A DNA stretch of 64,000 nucleotides from Ancylobacter sp. SL191 (GCF_026625645.1 NZ_CP113056.1:62001-126000); one strand, 5' to 3'; positions 43,430 through 53,045 are shown, counted from the first letter of the stretch. The notes: generated by a model not told the origin, from the letters alone. A program made the numbers and translations.

Positions 43430-44191
43430 TCAGTCGAAGACGATGCCGCCATCGACATTGAGCGTCTGGCCGGTGACGAAGCCGGCATCGTCGGAGGCGA
43501 AGAAGGCGACCGGGCCGACCACATCCTCCGGCGCGCCGATGCGGCGCATGGCGGTGTTGGCGGTCCAGCGCGCCTTGATCGCCGGATCCTCCAGATTGGT
43601 GCGGCCCATATCGGTGAGGATGATGCCCGGACAGACGCAATTGGCGGTGATGCCCTCCGCGCCGACCTCCTGCGCCAGCACGCGGGTGAAGCCCATGATC
43701 GCGGCCTTGGAGGCGGAATAATGCGCCTGTTCCGGCGCGCCCTGCTTACCGCCGATCGAGGCGATATTGACGATGCGGCCATAACGGCGGGCGCGCATAT
43801 GCGGCAGCAGCGCCTGGATGACGAGGAAGCTGCCCTTGGCGTTCACATCCATCACCGCGTCCCAGACGCCTTCGTCCAGCGTCTCGACCGGGCTGGTGAT
43901 GAGGATGCCGGCATTGTTCACCACCGCCTCGACATGACCGGCCCAGGCGATGGCCGCGCCCACCATGGCCGTCACCTCGGCCTTGGAGCTGACATCGGCG
44001 TAGAGCGCGAGGGCGCGCCGCCCACCCGCCTCGATCTCGCGCACCAGTGACGCCAGCGCCTCGCTCTGGCGGGAAATGTCGTTCACCACGAGATCATAGC
44101 CGCGTTCGGCGAGGCCGAGCGCGATGGCCCGGCCAATGCCGCGGCTGGCGCCGGTGACGAGGGCGACGCGAGCGGTGTCGGTGGAAGCCAT
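43430..44191 (-). CDS. Short-chain dehydrogenase/reductase
   Basis: 253 residues, classical SDR. TGASRGIGRAIA cofactor loop, NNAGI, the serine in IVNIASIGG and YSASKAA with Tyr and Lys. N at VNDISRQ after the second strand suggests NAD preference is not certain. GAGGAG lies seven bases before ATG 44191. Last gene of the ten-gene operon and 11 bases after its SDR neighbour; probably oxidises a polyol or sugar delivered by the ABC system. Confidence 0.9.
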   Translation of the reverse strand: MASTDTARVALVTGASRGIGRAIALGLAERGYDLVVNDISRQSEALASLVREIEAGGRRALALYADVSSKAEVTAMVGAAIAWAGHVEAVVNNAGILITSPVETLDEGVWDAVMDVNAKGSFLVIQALLPHMRARRYGRIVNIASIGGKQGAPEQAHYSASKAAIMGFTRVLAQEVGAEGITANCVCPGIILTDMGRTNLEDPAIKARWTANTAMRRIGAPEDVVGPVAFFASDDAGFVTGQTLNVDGGIVFD

Positions 44192-44202
44192 GGGAAGTCT
44201 CC

Positions 44203-44967
44203 TCAAAGGGCTGTGTAGCCGCCATCCACCGCGAGGACGGCGCCGGTGATGAAGCTTGCGGCGTCGCTCGCCAGGAACAGCACGGCATCGGCGATCTCGT
44301 GCGGTTCGCCGAGACGGCCCATCGGCGTGCGGTCGAGCCACACATGGAACCAGTCGGGATTGCTGCGGCCGGCGAGAGTGAGCTCGGTCGCGGTGTAGCC
44401 GGGCGCCACCGCATTGACCCGCACGCCCCGGCGCGCCCACTCCACGGCGAGCGACTTGGTGAGCATGTTCACGCCCGCCTTGGCGGCGTTGTAGGCGATT
44501 TGCGGCTGCGGATGGACGACGATCTCCCCGCACATGGAGGAGACATTGACGATGGCCCCGCGCCCCTCCGCCACCATCGCGCCACCGATGAGCTGGGCGC
44601 AGTTGAAGACGCCGTTGAGATCGACGTCGATCACCGCCGACCAGTCCTCCACGCTCATCTCCGCCGCCGGGGCGTTGCGGACGATGCCGGCATTGTTGAC
44701 GAGGATATGCGGTACGCCATGGCTCGCGCGCAGAGCCGCCAGCGCGGCGGCAATACCGGGCCGATCCGTCACGTCGAGCGCGAGAGCGTCAGCCCGGCCG
44801 CCCTCGGCGCGCAACTGGGCGGCGAGCGCCTCGGCCGCCGCGACATCGCGGTCGGCGACGATGACATGAGCACCCGCGCTTGCGAAACGGGTGCAGATCG
44901 CCGCGCCGATCCCCCGCGCCCCGCCGGTGACCAGCGCCAGCCGGTCGTCCAGTCGGAACGCGTTCAT
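44203..44967 (-). CDS. Short-chain dehydrogenase/reductase
   Basis: 254 residues, classical SDR. TGGARGIGAAIC loop, VADRDVAAAE with an acidic residue after strand 2 (NAD preference), NNAGI, VNVSSMCGEIV and YNAAKAGV with the catalytic Tyr and Lys, and PGYTATELT. It overlaps the kinase gene by four bases. Two different SDRs in one operon suggest two oxidations or an inversion by oxidation and reduction. Confidence 0.9.
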   Translation of the reverse strand: MNAFRLDDRLALVTGGARGIGAAICTRFASAGAHVIVADRDVAAAEALAAQLRAEGGRADALALDVTDRPGIAAALAALRASHGVPHILVNNAGIVRNAPAAEMSVEDWSAVIDVDLNGVFNCAQLIGGAMVAEGRGAIVNVSSMCGEIVVHPQPQIAYNAAKAGVNMLTKSLAVEWARRGVRVNAVAPGYTATELTLAGRSNPDWFHVWLDRTPMGRLGEPHEIADAVLFLASDAASFITGAVLAVDGGYTAL

Positions 44968-46475
44968 CGGGCTGCCCCGGTCGACGTCGCGGGAAGGTTC
45001 TTCAGCGCCGGGTAGAGCGCCCGGTAGCGCTGATAGATCTCGTCATAGCGGGCGGCCTCGCGGGCGCGGGGCTCGATGCGCCGGCCCGGCCGCACCATGG
45101 CGGCGATGCCCTCGTCGATGGAGGCGAAGTGCCCGGCGCCATGGGCGGCGAGCACGGCAGCGCCAACCGAGGGCGCCGCGCTGGAGGCGGGCACGCAGAC
45201 CGGCAGGCCCGACGTGTCGGCATGGATCTGCAACCACAGCTCGGAGGCCGTCGCCCCGCCGCCGACCGTCAGCTCGGTCGAGCGGAAGCCGGCCTCCGCC
45301 ATCTGGTCGAGAATGGCGCGCGTGCCGAAGGAGATGCCCTCGATGATCGCGCGGAAGATGTGCTCCGGCCCATGCGCCAGCGTCAGCCCGATGACGGCGC
45401 CACGCGAGAGCGGGTCGACATAGGGCGTGCGGTTGCCCTGAAAGTGGTCCTGCACGATCAGCCCGTCGCAGCCCGGCTCCAGACGCGCGGCGGCGGTGTT
45501 GAGCGCGTCGAGGTCCATCGTCCCGCCCATCAGCCGCTTCATCCATTGCAGGATCGAGCCGGTCGAGGTCTGCCCGCCCTCGATGATGTGGCGGGCCGGA
45601 TAGACCGCGTCGGGATAGGAACCCCATAGACCGGGGTGATGCACCTCGCGGTCCGACACGCCGAACTGCAGATGCGAGGAGCCGGTGATGAGGGCGAGCT
45701 GGCCGGGCTTGGCGACGCCGAGGCCGATCATGCCGATCAGCGCATCCGCTCCGCCCTGCACGAGCTTCACCCCGGTATGCAGGCCGATATGCTCGGCCGC
45801 GCGCGCGGTAAGCGTGCCGATCACGGTCCCCGGCGCGGCGACCTCGGGCGGCCATTTGTCGAGCAGCGCCTCCAGCCCCAGCGCCGTCACCAGCGAGGCC
45901 GCGAAGCCCCCGCGCGTCGTCGCGTAGTGCCAGCGGATCGAGGCGTTGTTGAGCGAGGCGACCCGCCGCCCAGTCAGGCGGATGGTCATGAAGTCCTGAT
46001 ACTCGCCAATGGTGACGGCACGCTCGAAGATGTGCGGCTCGTGGCGCTTCAGCCAGAGCGCCTTGGGGATCATCCACTCCGCCGAGACCGGCCCGCGCCC
46101 CGCCCCATTCGCCGCCAGCGCGGGATCACCGGTGGCGAGCACGGCCTGCGCCTCCTCGCCGGCGCGCACATCCATCCATAAGAGCGCCGGGCGCAGCGCG
46201 TTGCCCTCGGCATCGAGCGCGACCACGGTGCAGGAGGTGGTGGTGAGGCAGATCGCCTCCACCGCCTGCGGATCGACGCCGGCTTTCGCCAGCGCCGCCT
46301 TGGTGGCGATGCCGAGCGCGGTCCACCAGTCCTCCGGGTTCTGCTCGGCGCGGGCGCCGGGTGCGAACTCCGTGCCATAGGGATGGCTCGCCTGACCGAG
46401 ACAGGCGCCGGACGGGTCATAGACGCCGGCGCGCAGGCTCTCGGTTCCGCCGTCGACGGCGACCACATAGGCCAT
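44964..46475 (-). CDS. FGGY-family carbohydrate kinase
   Basis: 503 residues. Ribulokinase-like start AYVVAVDGGTESLRAGVYD, the LWMDVRAGEEA loop, GGADALIGMIGLGV, ITGSSHLQFGV, QDHFQGNRTPYVDP and the C-terminal VGGGATASELWLQIHAD with PSVGAAVLAAHGAGHF. The family phosphorylates pentuloses, tetritols, glycerol and similar substrates; the exact one is not readable. Upstream of both SDRs in the operon, it probably phosphorylates a ketose they produce. Confidence 0.9.
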   Translation of the reverse strand: MAYVVAVDGGTESLRAGVYDPSGACLGQASHPYGTEFAPGARAEQNPEDWWTALGIATKAALAKAGVDPQAVEAICLTTTSCTVVALDAEGNALRPALLWMDVRAGEEAQAVLATGDPALAANGAGRGPVSAEWMIPKALWLKRHEPHIFERAVTIGEYQDFMTIRLTGRRVASLNNASIRWHYATTRGGFAASLVTALGLEALLDKWPPEVAAPGTVIGTLTARAAEHIGLHTGVKLVQGGADALIGMIGLGVAKPGQLALITGSSHLQFGVSDREVHHPGLWGSYPDAVYPARHIIEGGQTSTGSILQWMKRLMGGTMDLDALNTAAARLEPGCDGLIVQDHFQGNRTPYVDPLSRGAVIGLTLAHGPEHIFRAIIEGISFGTRAILDQMAEAGFRSTELTVGGGATASELWLQIHADTSGLPVCVPASSAAPSVGAAVLAAHGAGHFASIDEGIAAMVRPGRRIEPRAREAARYDEIYQRYRALYPALKNLPATSTGAAR

Positions 46476-46536
46476 GTCGTTTCCTCCAGAAGATCGCGGG
46501 AGTTGATCTCCCGTCGCAACCCGTTATCGCGAGCGG

Positions 46537-46863
46537 TCAGTTGGCCTCGTCGAAGGCCTTCAGCGCCTTGGCGCCGTAGACCATGGCCGGACCTCCGCCC
46601 ATTTCCACGGCGACGGCCAGCAGTTCGAGCAGATCCTCGCGCGCGGCACCGAGCCGGCGGGCGGCATCGACGTGGTAGACGACGCAGTCCTCGCAGCCGC
46701 ACACCACGCCGAAGGCGGCGGCGAACAGCTCCTTCTGCGCCGGAGTGAAGCGCCCCGCCGCGCCCGCCGCCTTGGAGAGCTGGCGAAAGCCGGCGGCGAC
46801 CTCGGGCACCGCCTTGGCGAAATGGGCGAGGCGGGCGTGAACCTCCTTCAGCTCGCTGCTCAT
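46537..46863 (-). CDS. AhpD-like carboxymuconolactone-decarboxylase-family protein
   Basis: 108 residues, all helical. E45, C57, C60 and H64 (CEDCVVYH) have exactly the spacing of E118, C130, C133 and H137 of mycobacterial AhpD, whose CxxC pair is reduced by a lipoyl domain; AhpD's H132 is Asp here. It overlaps by four bases the gene for a two-lipoyl protein. A thiol-redox role linked to that lipoyl domain is a good hypothesis. An alternative is a plain CMD-domain peroxidase unrelated to it. Confidence 0.8.
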   Translation of the reverse strand: MSSELKEVHARLAHFAKAVPEVAAGFRQLSKAAGAAGRFTPAQKELFAAAFGVVCGCEDCVVYHVDAARRLGAAREDLLELLAVAVEMGGGPAMVYGAKALKAFDEAN

Positions 46864-48419
46864 GCGGCGTCTCCTTCAAACAGCGCGAGAATTTCGCCCG
46901 GCTGGTCCCAATGCGGCATATGGCCGGCGCCGGCGACGAGATGGATCGCGACGCGCGAGGGCGCCACGGTGACCTGCGTCCATGGGATGATGCGGTCCTC
47001 CAGCCCAACCACGAGCCGCACGCTCATGCGCCGGGACAGGCGGGCGAGCGGCTCGACGATGTCGACCTTCTGGCCACCCGCGCCGAACGCGTCCTCGGCG
47101 AGCGCCGTGAGCCGGCCGGCACCCAGTGTCGCGGCAAGGCCGGCGACGGCGGCATCGGACAGCCCGGCCGGACGGGCGGTGAGGCGGCGCAGCAAATGAC
47201 GCAGCGCGCCGGGCGAGGGGCGCGCGGCCATGCCGGCGATGAAGTCGCTGTCAATGGCGAGCCCGAGGCCAGCGGGGCAGAGCAGCGTGAGGCGCTGCAG
47301 CCCCGGCAGCGCTTCCGCCAGCGCCACCGCCGCGACGGCGCCCAGCGAATGGGCGACGATCTCGGTCGGGGCGAAGCGTTGCGCGGCGAGAAAACCAGGG
47401 AGCGGCGCGGAAAGATCGGCCGCGCCTGTCGCCTCGGCATCGGTCCCGCCATGGCCCGGCAGGTCCGGCACCAGCACGTCATAACCGGCGCGGCCGAGCT
47501 GGTTGCCGAAGGCGGCGAAGGTGGTGCGGTCGCCGGCGAAGCCGTGCAGCAGCAGCGCCCGCCGCGCCGCGCCGGGCGTCCCATGGCGATCAAAGGCGAT
47601 GGCACCCGCAGCGGCGACCGCTCCGCCCGCCAGCGCCGCTTCGACATCGCGTGCCTCGATGCGCCCACGCCGGCCGCTGCCGCGCAGGCTGGCAAGGTCG
47701 ATCCCCGCCCGCGCGGCGAGCCGCCGGGCGATGGGGGTAGCGCGCCGGGGGGCGGCGGGGTCGGCGGGAGCGTGGGTCACCGCCGCGACACACGCCGCCA
47801 CGGGGGCGGTCGTCGCTGGGGCAGTCGTCCCTAGAGTCGCATCAGGCGCCGGGGCGGCCAGGCTCGTCTCCTCAGGGAGGAAGCCTTCCATAGCGGCATC
47901 CGCCACCGCGATCTCCACCCGTGCCAGCGGCGCGCCGACCGGCACCATGGAGCCCAACTCCACCAACGTTTCCACCAGCGTGCCGTCCATCAGCGCCGGG
48001 AACTCGGCGACCGTCTTGTCGGTCTCGATCTCGAACAACCCGTCGCCGCGCTTGAAGGCCGCGCCCGGCTGAACCATCCAGCCAACGATGCGCCCTTCAT
48101 CCATGGTCTCGCCGAGGCGCGGCATGGCGAGGGTGCGCGTGACGCGCCCGCTGGCGGCCAGCGCCGGACTCGCGCCGTCCTCGCCCTTCAGCCGAGCGAT
48201 GGGAGCGCCAACGACGATCATGTCGCCGGGCGCGACCAGCTTCTCGGCCAGCACGCCATCGGTGAGCGCGGGCAATTCGGCCACGGTCTTGTCGGTCTCG
48301 ATTTCGAGGATCGGGTCGCCGCGCTTGAAGGCATCGCCCTCGGCGATCAGCCAGCCGACAATGCGCCCCTCCTCCATCGTCTCGCCGAGACGGGGCATGG
48401 TGAGAATGGCGGCGCTCAT
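46860..48419 (-). CDS. AcoC-like protein: two lipoyl domains, E1/E3-binding domain, alpha/beta hydrolase
   Basis: 519 residues. Two tandem lipoyl domains (about 4-78 and 96-168) with lipoylated lysines K44 and K135 in EIETDKTVAE; an Ala/Pro/Thr linker; a peripheral subunit-binding domain (ATPIARRLAARAGIDLASL, RGRIEARDV) near 215-255; and an alpha/beta hydrolase from about 265 with LLLHGFAGDR, nucleophile serine in IVAHSLGAV near 350 and histidine in GAGHMPHWDQP. Acetoin dehydrogenase AcoC has this hydrolase in place of the usual acyltransferase; two lipoyl domains is one more than usual. Overlaps both neighbours by four bases. Confidence 0.88.
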   Translation of the reverse strand: MSAAILTMPRLGETMEEGRIVGWLIAEGDAFKRGDPILEIETDKTVAELPALTDGVLAEKLVAPGDMIVVGAPIARLKGEDGASPALAASGRVTRTLAMPRLGETMDEGRIVGWMVQPGAAFKRGDGLFEIETDKTVAEFPALMDGTLVETLVELGSMVPVGAPLARVEIAVADAAMEGFLPEETSLAAPAPDATLGTTAPATTAPVAACVAAVTHAPADPAAPRRATPIARRLAARAGIDLASLRGSGRRGRIEARDVEAALAGGAVAAAGAIAFDRHGTPGAARRALLLHGFAGDRTTFAAFGNQLGRAGYDVLVPDLPGHGGTDAEATGAADLSAPLPGFLAAQRFAPTEIVAHSLGAVAAVALAEALPGLQRLTLLCPAGLGLAIDSDFIAGMAARPSPGALRHLLRRLTARPAGLSDAAVAGLAATLGAGRLTALAEDAFGAGGQKVDIVEPLARLSRRMSVRLVVGLEDRIIPWTQVTVAPSRVAIHLVAGAGHMPHWDQPGEILALFEGDAA

Positions 48420-49390
48420 GACAGCAGCCGCCGCACGGCGTCCCCGATGAGCGCGGGAGACGGCACGCTGCCGGCTTCCAGCTCCTGCGACACGGAAATC
48501 GGAATGTCCTCGCCGGCGATGCGGATCACCGGCTCATGCAGGAAGTCGAAGCATTCCTCGGTGATGCGCGCCGACAGCTCGGCGGCGACGCCGGCGGTCA
48601 GCGGGCCTTCCGAGACCACGGCCACCCGGCCGATTTTTTCGACATGCTCAATCACCGTGTCCATGTCGAGCGGGTTGAGGGTGCGCAGGTCGATCACCGT
48701 CGCCTCGATGCCCTCCTTCGCCAGCGCCTCGGCGGCCTCAAGCGCGTAATGCACCTGCCGCGAATAGGTGACGATGACCACGTCCTTCCCTTCCCGCCGC
48801 ACCGCAGCCTTGCCCCAGGGCAGCTTCGCCGTGGTGAGGTCAGCCTCTTCCTTGCGGGTGTAGAGCGCCTTGTGCTCGATGAAGACGACCGGGTCCGGCA
48901 TGGTCAGCGCGTGGCGCAGCAGGTGGTAGGCGTCCTCGGCGGTGGCGGGCATGACGAGGCGCAGGCCGGGCATGTGCATCACCCAGGCTTCCAGGCTCTG
49001 CGAGTGCTGCGCGCCGGCGGAGCGGCCGGTGCCGCCCTGCGTGCGCAGCACCATCGGCACGCCGATCTGGCCGCCGAACATGTAGCGGATCTTGGCCGCT
49101 TGGTTGGTGAGCTGGTCCATGGTCATGCCGAGGAAGTCGACATACATCAGCTCGGCGACGGGCCGCAGGCCGGTCATCGCCGCGCCGACGGCGGCGCCGA
49201 TGATGGCCGGCTCGGAGATCGGCGTGTCGATCAGCCGGTCGCCGCCGAACGTGTCGATCAGGCCCTTGGTCACGCCATAGGCGCCGCCATAGCGGCCGAC
49301 TTCCTCGCCGATGACGATGACGCGCTCATCCGCTTCCATCGCGTCGATGAGCGCCTGACGCAGCGCGTCGCGGTAGGTGATCTGGACCAT
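48416..49390 (-). CDS. TPP-dependent E1 component beta subunit (AcoB/PdhB-like)
   Basis: 324 residues, transketolase pyrimidine and C-terminal domains. ITYRDALRQALIDAMEADERVIVIGEEVG start, TPISEPAIIGAAVGAAM, GGTGRSAGAQHSQSLEAW and the C-terminal VIDLRTLNPLDMDTVIEHV. It forms the E1 heterotetramer with the alpha subunit. Its start shares one base with the E1alpha stop (TGATG). Substrate could be an acyloin as in acetoin dehydrogenase or a 2-oxo acid; context with sugar uptake is unusual. Confidence 0.9.
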   Translation of the reverse strand: MVQITYRDALRQALIDAMEADERVIVIGEEVGRYGGAYGVTKGLIDTFGGDRLIDTPISEPAIIGAAVGAAMTGLRPVAELMYVDFLGMTMDQLTNQAAKIRYMFGGQIGVPMVLRTQGGTGRSAGAQHSQSLEAWVMHMPGLRLVMPATAEDAYHLLRHALTMPDPVVFIEHKALYTRKEEADLTTAKLPWGKAAVRREGKDVVIVTYSRQVHYALEAAEALAKEGIEATVIDLRTLNPLDMDTVIEHVEKIGRVAVVSEGPLTAGVAAELSARITEECFDFLHEPVIRIAGEDIPISVSQELEAGSVPSPALIGDAVRRLLS

Positions 49391-50442
49391 CAGCGGATTT
49401 CCTTGGACAGAACGCGGTCGAGCCGGGTGCGGACAGGCTCGGGCTCTGGCTCGCCGACGGCGAACACGTCGCGGAACATGGAGGCGAGCGGCGGCGCCGG
49501 GGAGGCCGCGGCGAAGTCGATCGTCGCGTCCATCTCGGCGGCGATCTCGGTGTCGAGCGCGTCGAGCGCGCTTTCCGGGGCGAGGCTCCGCTCCAGCAGA
49601 GCGGCGCGGGCGTGCTTGACCGGATCGCGCTGGCGGCCGGCGAGTTCCTCCTCCTCGGCGCGGTAGGGGCTCTTGTCCATGCGGGCATGGCCGAAGAAGC
49701 GGTAGCAGGAGACGGCGAGGAAGCCCGGCTTGCCGGCGCGGGCGGCGTCGACCAGATCCTTGGCGGTCGCGGCCACCGCCTCGACGTCATTGCCATCGAC
49801 CATGGCGCCCTGCAGGCCGAAGGCGCGGGCGCGCTCGTCGAACGCCTCGTTGCGCGTCGCCTGATCGACGCGCGTGCCCATGCCGTACTGGTTGTTGATG
49901 CAGACGAACAGCACCGGCAGCTCCCAGAGCGCCGCCATGTTCATGCTCTCATAGAGAATGCCCTGCCCCATCGCCCCGTCGCCGAAGAAGGCGATGGAGA
50001 CGCTGCCGGTCTTCAGCCGCTTGGCCGACAGGCCGGCCCCAACCACGGCGGGAATACCGCCGCCGACAATGGCGTTGGCGCCGAGATGGCCGAGCGCCAT
50101 ATCGGCAATGTGCATCGAGCCGCCCTTGCCGGCGCAGTAGCCGGTTTCCTTGCCGGCGATCTCCGCCATCATCCGCGACGGGTCGGCGCCGCGGGCGAGG
50201 AAGATGCCGTGGCCGCGGTGATGGGTGGTGAAGGTGTCCTCCGGCCGCATGGCGCTGGCCACGCCCGCCGCTGCCGATTCCTCGCCGATCGACAGATGCA
50301 GCATGGAGCCGGCGGAGAGGCCGCGCACGAAGAGTTCGCCCACGCGCTCCTCGAAGGTGCGGATGCGCCGCATGGTCCGGTACAGGCCGAGAAGATCGGT
50401 ATTGGTCCCGGCGGGCGGGGAGGCAGATCGGGTGTCGGTCAT
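49390..50442 (-). CDS. TPP-dependent E1 component alpha subunit (AcoA/PdhA-like)
   Basis: 350 residues. The thiamine diphosphate motif runs from FFGDGAMGQG to VCINNQYG, and FTTHHRGHGIFLARG, YCAGKGGSMHI and RFFGHARMDKSPYR are typical of E1alpha. Start at ATG 50442, the first Met before the conserved LLGLYRTMRRIRTFEERV. It lies 33 bases after the ABC permease. Together with AcoB- and AcoC-like partners it makes a dehydrogenase complex without its own E3. Confidence 0.9.
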   Translation of the reverse strand: MTDTRSASPPAGTNTDLLGLYRTMRRIRTFEERVGELFVRGLSAGSMLHLSIGEESAAAGVASAMRPEDTFTTHHRGHGIFLARGADPSRMMAEIAGKETGYCAGKGGSMHIADMALGHLGANAIVGGGIPAVVGAGLSAKRLKTGSVSIAFFGDGAMGQGILYESMNMAALWELPVLFVCINNQYGMGTRVDQATRNEAFDERARAFGLQGAMVDGNDVEAVAATAKDLVDAARAGKPGFLAVSCYRFFGHARMDKSPYRAEEEELAGRQRDPVKHARAALLERSLAPESALDALDTEIAAEMDATIDFAAASPAPPLASMFRDVFAVGEPEPEPVRTRLDRVLSKEIR

Positions 50443-50475
50443 GACGGGGACTGGTCCTTGATGACGCACGTTCGC

Positions 50476-51471
50476 TCAGAGGAGCTTCAGCTTTGTGGTG
50501 CGGGAGACGATCGCGACGGCGACGATGATGATGACGCCCTTCACGATGCTCTGGATGTAGGTATCGAGGCCGATGAGGTTCAGCCCATTATTGATGACGC
50601 CGATGAACAGCGCGCCGAAGAAGGTGCCGGCGATGGTCGCCGTCCCCGGCCGGAACATCGTCATGCCGATGAACACGGTGGCGAGGCCGTCGAGCAGATA
50701 ATCCTGCCCGGCATTGGGCTGGCCGGAGCCGAGGCGGGCCGAGAGCAGGATGCCGGCGGTCGCGGCGAACAGGCTGCAGATCACCAGCGCGAGCTGGCAG
50801 TAGCGCCGCCCGCGAATGCCGGAGAGTTCCGCCGCCTTCAGGTTGCCGCCCACCGCGTAGATGTAACGCCCGACAATGGTGCGCTCCATGACGAACCAGG
50901 CGAGGATGACCGCGCCGAACATGATGAAGGCGAGCACCGGGATGCCGAAGATCCGCCCCTGCCCGAGCACCAGATAGCTGTCCGGCAGGCCGCCATAGAT
51001 CGCCCGGCCGCCGGAGAGCAGGAAGTTCACGCCGAACAGGATCGAGCCCATGGCGAGGGTGGCGATGAGCGAGGGCACGCCAACGATCGTCACCAGCAGG
51101 GCGTTGACGAGACCCACGGCGAGACCCGCGCCCAGCCCGGCGGTGAGCGCCACCGGCAGCGGCCAGCCGGCCACCAGCAGGGTCGGCGCGATGAGGCCGG
51201 CAAGGCCCGCCATGAAGCCGACCGAAAGGTCCATCTCCCGCGCGGCGAAGCCGAAGGTGAGGCCGATGGCGACGATGGTCAGCATCGAGATCTGCTGGAG
51301 GATGTTCAGCAAGTTCGAGGTGGTCAGGAAGCGGTCGACGCCCAGCGAGAAGCCGATGAACAGCAGCGCGAGCACGACCAGGGTCGAGTAGCGCAGGAAG
51401 AGCTGCTTGCGCTGGCGGGCGGTTTCGCCGGTGCGCGGCGTCGCGGCGGTTGCGCGGGCGTCGGTGTTCAT
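50476..51471 (-). CDS. Sugar ABC transporter permease (RbsC family)
   Basis: 331 residues, about ten helices with AREMDLSVGFMAGLAGL and GGNLKAAELSGIRG loops and FIGMTMFRPGTATIAGTFFGA. The ATG at 51471 overlaps the ATPase stop (ATGA). The equivalent of the usual IDLSVG loop reads MDLSVG. Sole permease of this transporter, so presumably a homodimer. Confidence 0.92.
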   Translation of the reverse strand: MNTDARATAATPRTGETARQRKQLFLRYSTLVVLALLFIGFSLGVDRFLTTSNLLNILQQISMLTIVAIGLTFGFAAREMDLSVGFMAGLAGLIAPTLLVAGWPLPVALTAGLGAGLAVGLVNALLVTIVGVPSLIATLAMGSILFGVNFLLSGGRAIYGGLPDSYLVLGQGRIFGIPVLAFIMFGAVILAWFVMERTIVGRYIYAVGGNLKAAELSGIRGRRYCQLALVICSLFAATAGILLSARLGSGQPNAGQDYLLDGLATVFIGMTMFRPGTATIAGTFFGALFIGVINNGLNLIGLDTYIQSIVKGVIIIVAVAIVSRTTKLKLL

Positions 51472-52982
51472 GCCCGCGCTCCCGACATCGCCGCGATGAA
51501 GCTCTGTTCCGAGAAGTTGGGCCATGCGAGGTCTCCGAGGGCTTGCCCGTTAACGAAGGATATGACGCGGGTGGAGAGGTCCGCGATCTCGATGAGGTCG
51601 GAGGAAGCGACGAGGATCGCCGTGCCCTCGGCGGCGAGGCCGCGCAGCAAAGCGTGGATCTCGCGCTTGGCGCCGATGTCGACGCCCTCGGTCGGTTCGA
51701 CGAAGATCATCAGCCGGTAGCGGCCCTTGGCGCCGTAGAGCCATTTGCCGATGGAAATCTTCTGCTTGTTGCCGCCGGAGAGCTCGCCCACCGCCTGCTC
51801 GGTCGAGGAAGCCTTGACGGAGAGGCGTGCCATCACGGCGCGCGCCTCGGCGCTCTCGCGGCGCGGGCTGAGGATGCCGAGCGCCCCGAAGGCGCCGGCC
51901 TCGGGATGCACCATGGCGAGGTTCTCGCGCGCGCTCCACTCGCCGATCAGCGAGTGGATCATGCGGTGGTCGGGGATGAAGGCGACACCGCGCCGGCGCA
52001 TCGCATGCGCGGTGACCTGCAGCATGACCTCGCCGCCGAGGCGCAGCGTGCCGCCCGCGAGGTCCGGCGCGTCATAGAGCGAGCGGGCGAAGGCGAAATG
52101 GCCGGAGCCGGTGAGGCCGATGAGACCGACGATCTCGCCGGCCCGAATGTGGAAGGCGCCGACCTCGGCTTCCGGGATCCGCCAGTTCGAGACCTCGACG
52201 ACCGGCGCGCCAAGGGCCCCGCCCCGCCGGTCCCGCTCGGCGCCATCGGTGGGGCCGTGCCCGCGCTGGAGCATCAGCGCCGTCAGTTCGCCCTCGCTCG
52301 TCCCGGCGGCCGGGAAGGTGCGGATCAGGCGCCCGTCGCGCAGCACGGTGATGCGGTCCGACAGCGTGATGATCTCGGAGAGGAAATGGCTGATCAGCAC
52401 CACGCCGACGCCCTGCGCCGGCAGGCGGCGGATGATCGCCCAGAGCCGCTCCTTCTCGCGCGCCGGCAGCGTCGCGGTCGGCTCGTCGAGTATGAGGATG
52501 CGGATCTGGCCGCGCAGGGCACGGACGATCTCGATGATCTTCTGGTCGGCATAGGGCAGCGTCTCGACCGGCTGGTCGAGGTCGATGGTGAGATCGGGGA
52601 ACCAGCGCGCCAGCAGAGCACGAGCCTGATCGCGCAGCGCGCCGCGCCGGACGATGCCGCCCGGATAGCGCGGCTCGCTGCCGAGCAGGATGTTCTCAGC
52701 GCCGGTGAGACTCGGCACGAGGCTGCCCTCCTGCGAGACATGGGCGATGCCGCGCGCCAGCGCCTCGCCCGGCGAGGTAAGGCGGACCTCCGCGCCGTCG
52801 AGCGTCATCCGGCCCTCGCTGGGCAGGCGGCTGCCACCGAGGATGGAGACCAGCGTGGTCTTGCCCGCGCCGTTCTCGCCGATCAGGCCATGGACCTCAT
52901 CCGTGCGAAAGGCCACGCTGACGCGATCGAGCGCGCGCGTGCCGGGATAGTCCATGATGATGTCGGTGAGTTCGATGGCCAT
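51468..52982 (-). CDS. Sugar ABC transporter ATP-binding protein (RbsA-like, two NBDs)
   Basis: 504 residues. NBD1 has Walker A GENGAGKTT, a degenerate signature (LPYADQK) and Walker B LILDEPTATL. NBD2 has a degenerate Walker A (GLTGSGHFA), intact LSGGNKQK and MIFVEPTEGVDIGAK. It follows the binding-protein gene after a 63-base gap with a terminator-like hairpin, so it may be translated from less RNA than the binding protein. Confidence 0.92.
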   Translation of the reverse strand: MAIELTDIIMDYPGTRALDRVSVAFRTDEVHGLIGENGAGKTTLVSILGGSRLPSEGRMTLDGAEVRLTSPGEALARGIAHVSQEGSLVPSLTGAENILLGSEPRYPGGIVRRGALRDQARALLARWFPDLTIDLDQPVETLPYADQKIIEIVRALRGQIRILILDEPTATLPAREKERLWAIIRRLPAQGVGVVLISHFLSEIITLSDRITVLRDGRLIRTFPAAGTSEGELTALMLQRGHGPTDGAERDRRGGALGAPVVEVSNWRIPEAEVGAFHIRAGEIVGLIGLTGSGHFAFARSLYDAPDLAGGTLRLGGEVMLQVTAHAMRRRGVAFIPDHRMIHSLIGEWSARENLAMVHPEAGAFGALGILSPRRESAEARAVMARLSVKASSTEQAVGELSGGNKQKISIGKWLYGAKGRYRLMIFVEPTEGVDIGAKREIHALLRGLAAEGTAILVASSDLIEIADLSTRVISFVNGQALGDLAWPNFSEQSFIAAMSGARA

Positions 52983-53002
52983 GGCCGCTGCCTCCGCTGG
53001 CG

Positions 53003-53037
53003 AAAAAGAACGGCCGGCGCCTGGGGCACGCCGGCCG
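53003..53037 (-). terminator. Terminator-like hairpin (attenuator) between binding-protein and ATPase genes
   Basis: On the minus strand a 9-bp GC stem (53011-53019 with 53029-53037, 9-base loop) is followed by TTCTTTTT. This is a good intrinsic-terminator shape inside the operon; partial read-through would give more binding protein than ATPase and permease. Confidence 0.7.
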
Positions 53038-53045
53038 CCAGACGC

